Source of the DNA: Clostridiales bacterium
GTDB lineage: Bacteria; Bacillota; Clostridia; UBA1381
Assembly: GCA_029226975.1 (NCBI GenBank)
Contig: JAQXZB010000041.1
Span: 1-64,000, forward strand
Direction: 5' to 3'
Length of the DNA: 64,000 nucleotides
Of the stretch, positions 44,667 through 54,414 are shown in pieces. The position numbers and the translations under genes were made by a program. Position 1 is the stretch's first letter; every line of letters starts with the position of its first letter. Under the pieces are notes generated by a model. It ran no database searches. It saw only the letters and a list, made by a program, of their open reading frames with translations, and was not told the origin of the DNA.

Positions 44667-45841
44667 AAGAAATTCTTTTGGCAAAATACGGAGAAATAAT
44701 TTTAAAGGGCGGCAACCGTCCGAGATTTGAGAGTATGCTTATGAATAATATAGCAAACTCAATAAAAAAGGTTGCCGATGTTAAGGCGCGGCTTATGCAG
44801 GCGACAATTTATGTTGACGTTTTGGAGGAGGAGAAAACGGATCTGGTAATGGAGCGTCTGGCAAAGGTGTTCGGAATAGTATCCGTAACCCGTGCGGCAG
44901 TGTGTGAAAAGGACATTGAGGATATAAAGAGGGTTGCAAAGGAATACCTTGCGCCGGACTTAGAAGCCGCTTCGAGCTTTAAGGTGGAAGCAAAGCGTTC
45001 GGACAAGCTGTTTCCTATGAATTCCATGGAAATAAGCAAGGAGGTCGGCGGCTTTTTAGACGATGAGTTTCCCCATATCAAGGCGGATATGCATCATCCC
45101 GAAAGGACCGTAAGGGTTGAGGTGCGCGACTTTGCGGCGTATGTGTACTGCATGGAAAACAAGATAAAGGGTCAGGGCGGAATGCCCATCGGCAGCGGCT
45201 CAAAGGCAACGCTGCTGCTTTCCGGAGGAATAGACAGCCCGGTTGCCGGTCACATGATTGCAAAACGCGGTGTGGAGATTGACGCGGTGAACTTTTTCTC
45301 GTTCCCCTATACCTCGGAGCGGGCAAAGGAAAAGGTTATAGAGCTTGCATCGATAATCGCGCAGTATACCTCGAAAATAAATCTGTATGTTGTACCCTTT
45401 ACCGAAATACAGCTTGCCATAAGGGATAACTGTCCCGAGGAGCATATGACGCTTATTATGCGCCGGTTTATGATGCGCATATCGGAGCGGTTGGCAAGGA
45501 AGCACAAGTCAAAGGCGCTTATAACCGGCGAGAGCGTCGGACAGGTGGCAAGTCAGACTCTTGCGGCTTTGGATGTTACCAACGCGGTTGTGGATATGCC
45601 GATTTTGCAGCCGCTTATCGGAATGGACAAAATAGAGGTGGTTGATAGGGCAAGGGAACTGGGCACTTTTGAAACCTCAATTCTTCCTTATGAGGACTGC
45701 TGTACGGTGTTCACGCCCAAGCACCCGACTGTAAATCCGAAGCGTGAAAATATAGAAAAATCCGAGAGCCGTCTTGATGTCGAGAAGCTTATAGAGGAGG
45801 CGCTTGCGGGCGTGGAGCTTATCGAGGTATATCCGCAGTAA
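44663..45841 (+). CDS. thiI: tRNA 4-thiouridine synthetase
   Basis: This 392-residue enzyme has an N-terminal ferredoxin-like and THUMP RNA-binding region, then the PP-loop LLSGGIDSPVAG (about 175-190). It lacks the C-terminal rhodanese domain of E. coli ThiI, as in many Firmicutes, so the cysteine desulfurase must deliver sulfur directly. It makes s4U8 in tRNA. Confidence 0.95.
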   Translation: MKEILLAKYGEIILKGGNRPRFESMLMNNIANSIKKVADVKARLMQATIYVDVLEEEKTDLVMERLAKVFGIVSVTRAAVCEKDIEDIKRVAKEYLAPDLEAASSFKVEAKRSDKLFPMNSMEISKEVGGFLDDEFPHIKADMHHPERTVRVEVRDFAAYVYCMENKIKGQGGMPIGSGSKATLLLSGGIDSPVAGHMIAKRGVEIDAVNFFSFPYTSERAKEKVIELASIIAQYTSKINLYVVPFTEIQLAIRDNCPEEHMTLIMRRFMMRISERLARKHKSKALITGESVGQVASQTLAALDVTNAVVDMPILQPLIGMDKIEVVDRARELGTFETSILPYEDCCTVFTPKHPTVNPKRENIEKSESRLDVEKLIEEALAGVELIEVYPQ

Positions 45842-45858
45842 TACAAGGAGTGCAAAAA

Positions 45859-48800
45859 ATGTCGGAGCTTAGAATTATAACCGGCGGAATAGGTGCCGGA
45901 AAGGAACGGGAATGTATAAGGCAGATTTGTGAGGTCCACGAAAAAAATCCCGAAGCCAAGTGTATAATGCTTGTGAACGAGCATTATTCCTATGAAATGG
46001 AAAAAAGCTTTATAGACGCTTTTTCGGGTACGGGACTTAATAATATCGAGGTAAAAACCTTCAGAAAGCTGGCGGTGGACACCTTAAGCGAGAAAAAGTA
46101 CATGACCCCGGCGGGCAAGCATACGCTTCTTAGCCGTGCGGTGGGAGAGTTTTCGAAAATGGTCAGACCCGACACCGAAAAGACCGGGGAGGACGGCATA
46201 ATATATATAAACGAAGGGCTCTGCTCCTCCCTTGGGAAGCAGGGCTTTCTTGACGTTCTCGCGTCAATGATAAGCGAGATGAAACGATATGAGATTACGC
46301 CGGAGGAGCTTTACGGTATGGCGTGTCATACAGGCGAAAATGAAGCGCTTTCGCAAAAGCTTACGGTAATATCAAACATCTATGCGATTTATACGCGGCT
46401 GTTTCTTGCCACCGGCTATGTGGATGCGGATGACACCTATGACGAGCTTGCTTTAGCAATAGAGAACGGCAACGACTTTGACGGAGTGTATCTTTGGATA
46501 GATAAATTTGACGAGCTGCTTCCTCAGCAGATGCGGGTTATAAGAGCACTTTACAATAAGGTAAAGAGAATGACGGTAAGCGTATGCTATCCCGCAATCG
46601 AGAGCGAGCAGGCTTTATATACCCAGACAAAGCATACCCTTGATAAAATTTCAGAGCTTGACCAAAATGCCCGGGTATACGACTGCGGCAGACATTTAAA
46701 GAATATAAAAAACGCGGATTTGCTGTTTTTTACCGATAAATTTTTAAGTTATGAAAAGTATACGGATAGCCCCCAAAATATAACTCTTTTTAAGAGCGGC
46801 AGCGCATACGGAGAGGTTAAGTTTGCCGCAAACGAAATTCTTAAGCTGGTTTTTGACGAGGGCTATCGTTTCAGGGATATATGTGTTGTATGCGGAGATG
46901 AGGCGGCATATTCGCATCTTATAGAAACAGTGTTTGACGAATATAAAATCCCGTACTTTACAGACAGCAGTATGCTTTTTTCAGAGCATCCGGCGGCGGG
47001 ACAGGTGCTGTCGCTGTTTAAAATGTTTGAAAACCGATTTGATTTTGAATCGGTGCTTGAATATCTGCGTTCGGGCTATATTTACGTTAAAAATGAAAAT
47101 GGTACGGTTAATCTGCAAAAGCTGTGCATAAAGGGCGCGGACATTGACGAACTTGAAAATTATGCCTTAAAATACGGTATACGGGGCGAGAAAAAATGGC
47201 TTGATACAAAATGGGAGGGCGAGAAAAGCTTTGTTGACTCAGCCCTCGGCGGCGAGGCACAGGAAACCAATATCGAGGGCATAGAGGAGCTTCGCGCCCT
47301 GATTGCCGCGCCGATAAAGCGTTACCGCAGAAAAACAAGGGCAAAAAAGAGTGCAAAACAGCACGCAAAGGCGCTTTTTGAGCTGCTTGAGGATATTCAT
47401 ATGTATGAGGGAATAAATGCGGATATTTCCGCACTTTGCAAAAATCCCGACAATGAGAAAAATATAACCGAAGCAAGAACTTTAGAAAAGCTGTGGAATT
47501 TGCTTATGCAGATGCTTGAACAACTGGTGGGCGCACTGGACGGAGAAGAAATTTCAAGGAACGAATTTCATAAATATTTAAAAATCGCCCTTGAACAGTG
47601 CGAAATACGCATGATACCGTCGGGAATAGACAGAGTTTATGTGGGAAGCGCAGAGCGCATATCCGCGGTTTCCATACGCGCAATGTTTATGCTGGGCGCA
47701 AATGACGGCTGTTACCCCTCGCAGATTAAAACAGAGGGCTTTTTGTCAGATGCGGACAGGCGGGAGATAAATTCGGCATTTACCAAGTCAGTGGCTCCCG
47801 ATACAAGCGTTAATATGGAAAAACGCCGTTACAGCGTTTGGAGCGTCATTGCCTCCGTCCGGGAAAAGCTGTGGATTACTTACAGTCGTGTCGACAGCGG
47901 CGGGAATGAGCAGACCCCGGCAAGGCTGTTTTCAAATACGGCTGTGCGCTTTCCCAAGCTTAAGGTGCTTTGCGAGAACGATATAGGTACGGTAATATCC
48001 ACGCCAAAGTCTGCCCTGCATGAGATGCTTATAAACAAATCATCGGCAAATCCCAAAAACGATAAGATATGGGATGTGGTATATGACTGTCTTAAAGAGG
48101 AAAAATACGGATTGGGAGAGATAAGCGATTTGTGGAAAAGCGCAAAAAGCTATACCCAAACAGCCGAGCATATATCGCCCAAGCTTGCAAGACTTCTCTA
48201 CGGTGATAACGTAAAATACAGCGCCAGCCGTCTTAACGTGTATGCGGGCTGTCCCTTTAAATACTTTATGAACTACGGACTGGGGCTTCGCAAAAGAGAT
48301 GAATTTGAAATTGCCGCAAGCGACATAGGTACTTATGCACACAGTGTAATAGAACAATTTTGCCGAGCGGTTGAAAAGGACGCAAAAACCCCGGCAGAGA
48401 AGCTTGAAATGTGGAAAAGCCTGAGTGAAGACGGTGCAAGGGATAAAATTATTGATGAAATTATTGATAAAACAATAGAAAATATAGACGCTGACGATAT
48501 TTATAAGCGGGAGCATATAAAAAGCATTATGAACAGAACGGGCAGCGTTATAAAAAAAGCGGCAAAAACCGTTCATAACAGCTTAAAAAACGGGAAATAC
48601 ACCATTGCCGCGGAGGAAAATGAACTGGCGGCAAAAATAAGCGATGAAATAACCGTCATGGGTCGAGTGGACAGAATAGACGAATACACCGATGACGGGG
48701 ACACTAAACATATACGAATAATAGATTATAAAACGGGAAACACCGCCTTTGATATAGAGCATATTTATTACGGTCTGGATATGCAGCTTGTAATATATGC

Positions 48801-49344
48801 AATTTTGGCAAGGGATTATTTTAAGGAAAAAAGAAATGAGGAATGCAGTGTTTCGGGAATGTATTATAATTTTGTAAAATCCTCAAAAACGATACGAACG
48901 GCAAACCAAAGCGAAAGCTCCGTACGGGAGGACATAAGAAAAGAGGGGCTTTTGGACGGTGTTACCTTTGTCGACAGTGCGCGGGAGTTTGACTCGCTTG
49001 CTGATGTTGATGAAAATTACAAAACACAAAGCCAGGTTATAAAAATATGCTATACTCAAACCGGCAACATATCCCCGAAGCAAAATCCCCTTATACGGGA
49101 TTTAAAGGATGCCGAGGCTCTTATGAGCTTTGCCGAGAATAGAATTAAGAGCATGGACGACAGAATAAGAAACGAGGGGGACATAAAAATAAATCCGGCG
49201 AGGGACACAAAATATAACGCCTGTGATTACTGTGAATACAGCGGAATATGTGCCATGGACGGAGAAATTCAATGCAGGGAAATGCCAAGAACCAAGAAGA
49301 AGGAAGAAGTGTGGGATAAAATCCGCAAAAATGAGGAGGAATAA
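45859..49344 (+). CDS. addB: ATP-dependent helicase/nuclease subunit AddB
   Basis: This 1161-residue protein is the Chi-recognition and nuclease partner of AddA in double-strand break repair. It has a degenerate Walker A near the start (GGIGAGKE), a C-terminal nuclease with IIDYKTGN, and a Fe-S cluster formed by C-terminal cysteines (CDYCEYSGIC) with an upstream Cys (YAGCPFKYF). ATG 45859 follows CAAGGAG. Confidence 0.93.
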   Translation: MSELRIITGGIGAGKERECIRQICEVHEKNPEAKCIMLVNEHYSYEMEKSFIDAFSGTGLNNIEVKTFRKLAVDTLSEKKYMTPAGKHTLLSRAVGEFSKMVRPDTEKTGEDGIIYINEGLCSSLGKQGFLDVLASMISEMKRYEITPEELYGMACHTGENEALSQKLTVISNIYAIYTRLFLATGYVDADDTYDELALAIENGNDFDGVYLWIDKFDELLPQQMRVIRALYNKVKRMTVSVCYPAIESEQALYTQTKHTLDKISELDQNARVYDCGRHLKNIKNADLLFFTDKFLSYEKYTDSPQNITLFKSGSAYGEVKFAANEILKLVFDEGYRFRDICVVCGDEAAYSHLIETVFDEYKIPYFTDSSMLFSEHPAAGQVLSLFKMFENRFDFESVLEYLRSGYIYVKNENGTVNLQKLCIKGADIDELENYALKYGIRGEKKWLDTKWEGEKSFVDSALGGEAQETNIEGIEELRALIAAPIKRYRRKTRAKKSAKQHAKALFELLEDIHMYEGINADISALCKNPDNEKNITEARTLEKLWNLLMQMLEQLVGALDGEEISRNEFHKYLKIALEQCEIRMIPSGIDRVYVGSAERISAVSIRAMFMLGANDGCYPSQIKTEGFLSDADRREINSAFTKSVAPDTSVNMEKRRYSVWSVIASVREKLWITYSRVDSGGNEQTPARLFSNTAVRFPKLKVLCENDIGTVISTPKSALHEMLINKSSANPKNDKIWDVVYDCLKEEKYGLGEISDLWKSAKSYTQTAEHISPKLARLLYGDNVKYSASRLNVYAGCPFKYFMNYGLGLRKRDEFEIAASDIGTYAHSVIEQFCRAVEKDAKTPAEKLEMWKSLSEDGARDKIIDEIIDKTIENIDADDIYKREHIKSIMNRTGSVIKKAAKTVHNSLKNGKYTIAAEENELAAKISDEITVMGRVDRIDEYTDDGDTKHIRIIDYKTGNTAFDIEHIYYGLDMQLVIYAILARDYFKEKRNEECSVSGMYYNFVKSSKTIRTANQSESSVREDIRKEGLLDGVTFVDSAREFDSLADVDENYKTQSQVIKICYTQTGNISPKQNPLIRDLKDAEALMSFAENRIKSMDDRIRNEGDIKINPARDTKYNACDYCEYSGICAMDGEIQCREMPRTKKKEEVWDKIRKNEEE

Positions 49345-52300
49345 TGGCTGTTGAGTGGACAAGAGAGCAAAAACGCGCTATAGATTGCCCCATAGGAAAG
49401 GGAAATATTCTTGTCAGCGCGGCGGCAGGCAGCGGAAAAACCGCGGTGCTTGTGGAGAGAATACTTAAAAATGTTGTGGCAGAAGGAACTGACATAGATA
49501 AATTTCTGGTTGTGACCTTTACAAAGGCTGCCGCTGCGGGAATGAAGCAGAAAATCAGAAACGAGCTGGCAGGGCGGTTCGACGCGGCATATGCCGAGGG
49601 GGACACAAAAACCGCGGATTTTATGGCAAGGCAGTTGGAGCTGACCTCGTCGGCGGACATAACCACAATAGACGCGTTCTGCCTAAAAGTGGTGAAAAAC
49701 AATTTTCACTATTTGGGAATAGACCCGAATTTCAAAAACATTGACGGCGAGGAGAATGATATAATATGCGACAGCGTTATGGACGCTTTGTTTGAGCGGC
49801 TTTATGACGAGCATGACGAAAGCTTTTTAAGGCTTGTGGACAGATTTGCCTCCTACAGAAACGATTATATGCTCATAGAAATGGTAAAGGGAATATACAA
49901 ATTTACCGAGAATTTTGCCGAGCCGGATAAATGGCTTGACGAAAAATGCGCCATGTATGACGAGGATATGAGCAAAAGCGTATGGGTACAAGAAATTCTG
50001 CTTGACTCTGTAAAGGAGAAAGGACGTGAATTTGCGTATACGGCAGAGACAATATTAAACGATATTGCGTATTTTTGTGCCGGGGAAATGAGTTATTTTG
50101 AAAACAGGGAATATATATCGGATGAGGTGAGAGAGCTTTGCGACAGCGAGATACATTGTGTGGACGCATTGGAGGAGATATATAATGTATGCGCGGATAT
50201 TTCCAAAAATGAAAGCCCGTTTATATCTGCCGCGATTATATCGGATATTCCCGAAAAAAAGAATGCAAAGTGGAAGCCGGAAAACAAGGTTTTTTTTGAC
50301 AGGACAAGAGAGCTTTTAAAGGAATTTGACGCCTTTTTACAAAGCATGGCAGTATCCGGTGCGGATGAGCTTAACCGCCGCTGGCATTCGCGGGAAACAA
50401 AGGCCGCGCTTGATGATATTTGCCGACTGGTAAAAAGCTTCAGAAGCGCGCTTTGGGAGGAAAAGTCGAAAAGAAATGCCTGGTCCTTTTCGGATATAGA
50501 GCATATGACCTTTGAGCTTTTTGACAAAAACGAAGCGGTGCAGAAAAACAGCATGAGAAAATACCGTGAAATACTCATAGACGAGTATCAGGATACAAAC
50601 GAATTGCAGGACGGGATTTTTACCCGCATTTCGGGAAATAAAAAGAACATCTTCATGGTAGGGGATTTAAAGCAGAGCATATACGGCTTCAGAGGCGGAG
50701 ATCCGTATATATTTAAGAAGAAAAATGCGGATTACAGCATTTATAAAGAGGACGAAAAAGGGGATAAAAAGATAATTCTTTCGAGAAATTTCCGAAGCCG
50801 TCCCGAGGTCCTCGACAGCGTAAACGAGCTGTTTGGACATATAATGAGCGATGCTGTGGGGGACGTGGTATACAATGACGACGAGAGTCTGCACTACAGC
50901 GCAGACCTGCCCAAGACCGTTGAAAATGAGATAAGCTATAAAAGCGAGTTTCATATGGTGATAAACGGTGATAAAAAAAATATGTCAAACGGATTGTGCG
51001 AGGCAAGATACATAGCCTCAAAAATTAAGGAGCTTATCGGAAAAATATATTTTGACGGGCAAAAGTATGTCACCATAAGCTACAAGGACATAACCGTTTT
51101 AACCCGTTCGGTAACGGGCGCGGCGGCAGATTTTACACAGGCGTTTGAGGAGGCGGGAATACCGCTGTTTATCGAAACGGACGATTATTTCAAAAGGCGG
51201 GAAATAAGCGCAGTTTTGGCGCTTTTGTCGGTTATTGCAAATCATAAGCAGGATATTCCTTTAATTGAGGTTATGCGCTCGCCCATGTTTGGATTTTCCT
51301 ATGATGAGCTTGCAAAAATACGCATTGAATTCGGCGTATATAAAAGCGGCAAAGAAACGTATAAGCGCAGATATTTTTATGACTGTGTAAGGGCTTGTGC
51401 AAAAGATGAGGGCGATGTGGGCAGAAAATGCGCCGCGTTGGTATCCTCCCTTGAACGGTGGCGTGATTTTGTGCGCAAGCGAAAGGTAAGCGAGCTGATA
51501 TGGACAATATATGAAGAAACCGCATTTTATGATTTTTTGGGTGCACTGGAGGGCGGCGAGCAGGCACAGGCAAATTTAAGGCTGCTTTATGAGCGGGCAA
51601 GAGCCTTTGAAGCCGAGCAGAGCGGAGGACTGTTTGCATTTATAAATTATATTGAGCGAATAAGAGAAAGCGGAGCGGAGCAAAGCCCGGAGGGCAAGAG
51701 CGGTGCGGACTGCGTTACCATGACAACCTCCCACAAAAGCAAGGGACTGGAATATCCCATTGTATTTCTTGCGGGAGCAGGGAAAGGCATACGCTCTGTG
51801 CAGAGATTTACGCCGGTGCAGATGCATAAGGATTTGGGAATAGGGCTTGCCTACCACAGTAAGGACCCGGACTGCTTTGAGCAGACTTTTTGCTGGAATT
51901 ATATCCGCGAAACAAAGAAAAATGAGGGTATTTCCGAAATAATGCGGCTTTTGTATGTGGCTTTGACCCGTCCTAAGTATAAGCTTTATGTTACCGCCGC
52001 GGTGGATGAGAGCAAAGAGTGTAAAAGCGATGTTTTTGTGGATGAAAGATATATAAGGGAGTCAAACGGTATATATTTATGGATGAAGCCGGCTGTGGAA
52101 AGGTCAAAATACTGGAAATATACGGAATATGAATATATTGACGAGAAAACGGAAGCCGAGCAGGAGGAAGAAAAAGCCCAAGGGGAGTATACCTTGGAGG
52201 AATACGAAAAGCTCCGCACCGAGGTGGACGTGCTTTTGAGCCGCCGCTATAAATATGAAAGCATAAGCATGATACCATCAAGGACTACTGCTACGGAATT

Positions 52301-52964
52301 AAAAAAGCTGCGGCAGGAGGAGGACGCGGACAATCTTTTGAGCAGAAGTCGGTCGGGAAAGGGTATGAAGCGGCGCGAATTTAATCTGACCGAAGCGCCG
52401 GAATTTGCAGATACCAAAATCAGCGCCGCAAGAGTAGGTACGGTGTATCATCAGATTATGGCAAATATAGACCTTGACAAAATGAAAAATTCTGCTACAA
52501 TAGAAAGTGTGGCAAGGGAAACGGAAAGGATTTTGTCCGAGGGCGGCGCAGACGCACAAGCAGCCGACAAGGCGGGCGCAAAAATGGCGGAGGATATATG
52601 CAATTTCTTCAATTCGGATATAGGAAAGCAGCTTACCGCATCGGGCGAGGTAAACCGAGAAAAAAGCTTCCAGACCTATATCGACGCCGGAATATACAAC
52701 AGCTCCTTAGGCAGTGAGGAAGCGTCGGAGAAAATAATGCTGCAGGGAATTATTGACTGTATGTTTACCGACAGTGAGGGCAGATGTATTCTGCTTGATT
52801 ATAAGACCGACAAATGCAGTATGCGAAATTACATGGACGTGGTGGAACGCTACAGAATTCAGCTTGAGCTTTACAGCCTTGCGATAGAAAAAATTATGGG
52901 AATAAAAGTATATAAAAAATACCTCTATCTGTTTGATATATCAAAATGTGTGGAGGTGGAGTAG
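49344..52964 (+). CDS. addA: ATP-dependent helicase/nuclease subunit AddA
   Basis: This 1206-residue UvrD-type helicase has Walker A AAAGSGKT (about 26-33), Walker B LIDEYQDTNELQ, motif VALTRPKYKLYV and a C-terminal nuclease centred on LLDYKTDKC. With AddB it processes DNA ends for RecA loading. Its start overlaps the addB stop. Confidence 0.95.
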   Translation: MAVEWTREQKRAIDCPIGKGNILVSAAAGSGKTAVLVERILKNVVAEGTDIDKFLVVTFTKAAAAGMKQKIRNELAGRFDAAYAEGDTKTADFMARQLELTSSADITTIDAFCLKVVKNNFHYLGIDPNFKNIDGEENDIICDSVMDALFERLYDEHDESFLRLVDRFASYRNDYMLIEMVKGIYKFTENFAEPDKWLDEKCAMYDEDMSKSVWVQEILLDSVKEKGREFAYTAETILNDIAYFCAGEMSYFENREYISDEVRELCDSEIHCVDALEEIYNVCADISKNESPFISAAIISDIPEKKNAKWKPENKVFFDRTRELLKEFDAFLQSMAVSGADELNRRWHSRETKAALDDICRLVKSFRSALWEEKSKRNAWSFSDIEHMTFELFDKNEAVQKNSMRKYREILIDEYQDTNELQDGIFTRISGNKKNIFMVGDLKQSIYGFRGGDPYIFKKKNADYSIYKEDEKGDKKIILSRNFRSRPEVLDSVNELFGHIMSDAVGDVVYNDDESLHYSADLPKTVENEISYKSEFHMVINGDKKNMSNGLCEARYIASKIKELIGKIYFDGQKYVTISYKDITVLTRSVTGAAADFTQAFEEAGIPLFIETDDYFKRREISAVLALLSVIANHKQDIPLIEVMRSPMFGFSYDELAKIRIEFGVYKSGKETYKRRYFYDCVRACAKDEGDVGRKCAALVSSLERWRDFVRKRKVSELIWTIYEETAFYDFLGALEGGEQAQANLRLLYERARAFEAEQSGGLFAFINYIERIRESGAEQSPEGKSGADCVTMTTSHKSKGLEYPIVFLAGAGKGIRSVQRFTPVQMHKDLGIGLAYHSKDPDCFEQTFCWNYIRETKKNEGISEIMRLLYVALTRPKYKLYVTAAVDESKECKSDVFVDERYIRESNGIYLWMKPAVERSKYWKYTEYEYIDEKTEAEQEEEKAQGEYTLEEYEKLRTEVDVLLSRRYKYESISMIPSRTTATELKKLRQEEDADNLLSRSRSGKGMKRREFNLTEAPEFADTKISAARVGTVYHQIMANIDLDKMKNSATIESVARETERILSEGGADAQAADKAGAKMAEDICNFFNSDIGKQLTASGEVNREKSFQTYIDAGIYNSSLGSEEASEKIMLQGIIDCMFTDSEGRCILLDYKTDKCSMRNYMDVVERYRIQLELYSLAIEKIMGIKVYKKYLYLFDISKCVEVE

Positions 52965-52973
52965 GGGGATATT

Positions 52974-53312
52974 ATGCCGGAGACAATATATAAAAGCTAC
53001 GGAAAGCCGAAAAAGAGCAGATTAAAGAAAATTCTTACGGTGGTATTGGTGATATGTGTGGTTTTTTTACTCGCCGTAGGTGTGTTGGGGATAATAAAAG
53101 GCTCGGACAGTGAGCAGAGAAGAAATGTTTCGGACGCGATTGCCGAAAATACTCAGCTAAAGAGCCGTATAAGCGAGCTTGAAGAACAGGTTGCACAACT
53201 GGAGGAGCAGGTGAACGCCCTTTCGGGCGAGCTGGCGGCAATTCCCACCCAAGTTCCCGAGGAGCCTGTGCCGCAAGAGCCGCAGGAGCAGTCACCGAGA
53301 CAGCAATTTTAA
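52974..53312 (+). CDS. Small membrane protein with coiled coil
   Basis: This 112-residue protein has a basic N-terminus, one membrane helix (about 23-44) and a leucine-rich coiled coil (about 58-88, LEEQVAQLEEQVNAL). It ends in a Pro/Glu/Gln-rich tail. The layout resembles DivIC/FtsL-like septum proteins, but similarity is too weak to claim. It is the last gene of the long operon, ending at a strong terminator. Confidence 0.65.
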   Translation: MPETIYKSYGKPKKSRLKKILTVVLVICVVFLLAVGVLGIIKGSDSEQRRNVSDAIAENTQLKSRISELEEQVAQLEEQVNALSGELAAIPTQVPEEPVPQEPQEQSPRQQF

Positions 53313-53314
53313 TA

Positions 53315-53341
53315 ACCGGGTCATTGACCCGGTAATTTTTT
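53315..53341 (+). terminator. Terminator of the core operon
   Basis: The stem ACCGGGTC/GACCCGGT with a tight ATT loop is followed by TAATTTTTT. Confidence 0.92.
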
Positions 53342-53386
53342 GTCGAAATAAAAAAACAACATTTTTTATAAGTCTGTTGGAATTTA

Positions 53387-53415
53387 TTGACATCAAATCT
53401 CAGATGTGATATAGT
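53387..53415 (+). promoter_or_regulatory. Promoter of the alpha/beta hydrolase gene
   Basis: TTGACA (53387-53392), a 17-bp spacer and TATAGT (53410-53415) form the promoter. The leader of about 80 bases holds a short AGCC/GGCT hairpin with T-run (53444-53460), which is a weak attenuator candidate. Confidence 0.75.
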
Positions 53416-53504
53416 AAGAATATAGAAATACGTCGGACGGCAGCCTTATACGGCTTTTTGGCGTTTTAATGGACGGGAAATTAAGTTAAGCGGAGGAATG
53501 ATGT

Positions 53505-54215
53505 ATGGAAAAAGTTATAGGAGGGAAAGCCGAATATGCGCGCGGCAACACTTATTTCAAGCGACGCGGCGGAGGTATGATGTGCCCGACCAAGCTGCAT
53601 TACCGCATGGCTGCGCGTCTGGTTAAAAATACGGGAGCAAGGCTGTATTTTCCGTTTTATCCTCTGGGACCGGAGGCGTCTATAGAAGAAACGCTTGCGT
53701 GGGTATATGATTTTTATGAACTGCTTTTAAAAAAGCACAGCTCCAAAAGCATTACGATTATAGGTGACAGCGCAGGTGCGGCATTGGCGGCGGCACTGTG
53801 CGCTCATACGGACGCGCAGCCCGCGGGACTGGTGCTGATTTCTCCGCCGGTAGGGATTGAAAAATGCAGCGACAAAATGCGCAGTCTTGAAAAGATAGAC
53901 CTTATGCTTTCCGTAAAAGCAACGGAGATAATAAAAAAGCATTGGCTTAAGAATGCTTCCTTTGACGGTGCTGATTTTAATACCCTTGAAACTGATTACA
54001 GCCGCTTTGCGCCGATTTTGATGTATTACGGAACCAATGAGATTTTTTATGCCCATATAGATGAGCTTATAGATAAAATCAAAGCCGGCGGCGCGGCTTT
54101 TGAGGTGCATGAGGGCAGAGGGCTTTGTCATGACTGGGTGCTTATAGGAATAATTCCCGAAAGTCGTGAAGCAACGGAAAGAATATGCAGATTTATTAAA
54201 AATGCCGATATATAA
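53505..54215 (+). CDS. Alpha/beta hydrolase (HSL-like esterase), short form
   Basis: This 236-residue protein has a nucleophile elbow GDSAGAAL and a C-terminal histidine (GLCHDWVL). The usual HGGG oxyanion motif reads RRGGG, and the strand that normally precedes it is cut short. The acid position reads YGTNEIF, where Asp is usual. It is shorter than typical HSL-family esterases (about 300 residues), so activity may be altered. The gene has its own promoter and terminator. Confidence 0.75.
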   Translation: MEKVIGGKAEYARGNTYFKRRGGGMMCPTKLHYRMAARLVKNTGARLYFPFYPLGPEASIEETLAWVYDFYELLLKKHSSKSITIIGDSAGAALAAALCAHTDAQPAGLVLISPPVGIEKCSDKMRSLEKIDLMLSVKATEIIKKHWLKNASFDGADFNTLETDYSRFAPILMYYGTNEIFYAHIDELIDKIKAGGAAFEVHEGRGLCHDWVLIGIIPESREATERICRFIKNADI

Positions 54216-54225
54216 ATGCAATAAA

Positions 54226-54254
54226 AGAGCCGTCCGAAAACGAACGGCTTTTTT
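54226..54254 (+). terminator. Terminator of the esterase gene
   Basis: AGCCGT pairs with ACGGCT and is followed by a run of six T. The T-run touches the CCA end of the tRNA-Asp gene on the opposite strand. Confidence 0.85.
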
Positions 54255-54330
54255 GGCGACCCGGATGAGGCTCGAACTCACGACCTCCAGCGTGACAGGC
54301 TGGCGTTCTAACCAACTGAACTACCGGGCC
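54254..54330 (-). tRNA. tRNA-Asp (GTC)
   Basis: On minus, the sequence begins GGCCCGGTAGTTCAGTTGGTT and has the anticodon loop CTGTCAC (anticodon GTC) on a CCAGC/GCTGG stem. The T-loop TTCGAGC and a complete acceptor stem follow, and CCA is encoded. The 77-nt length is standard. 54331-54414 holds nothing visible. Confidence 0.97.
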
Positions 54331-54414
54331 AAATGACAAGAACTATTATAGCATAAATATTTGGTATTGTCAATAGCAAAATCGAAAAAAATCGAAAAAA
54401 TTTATTAAAATTTA

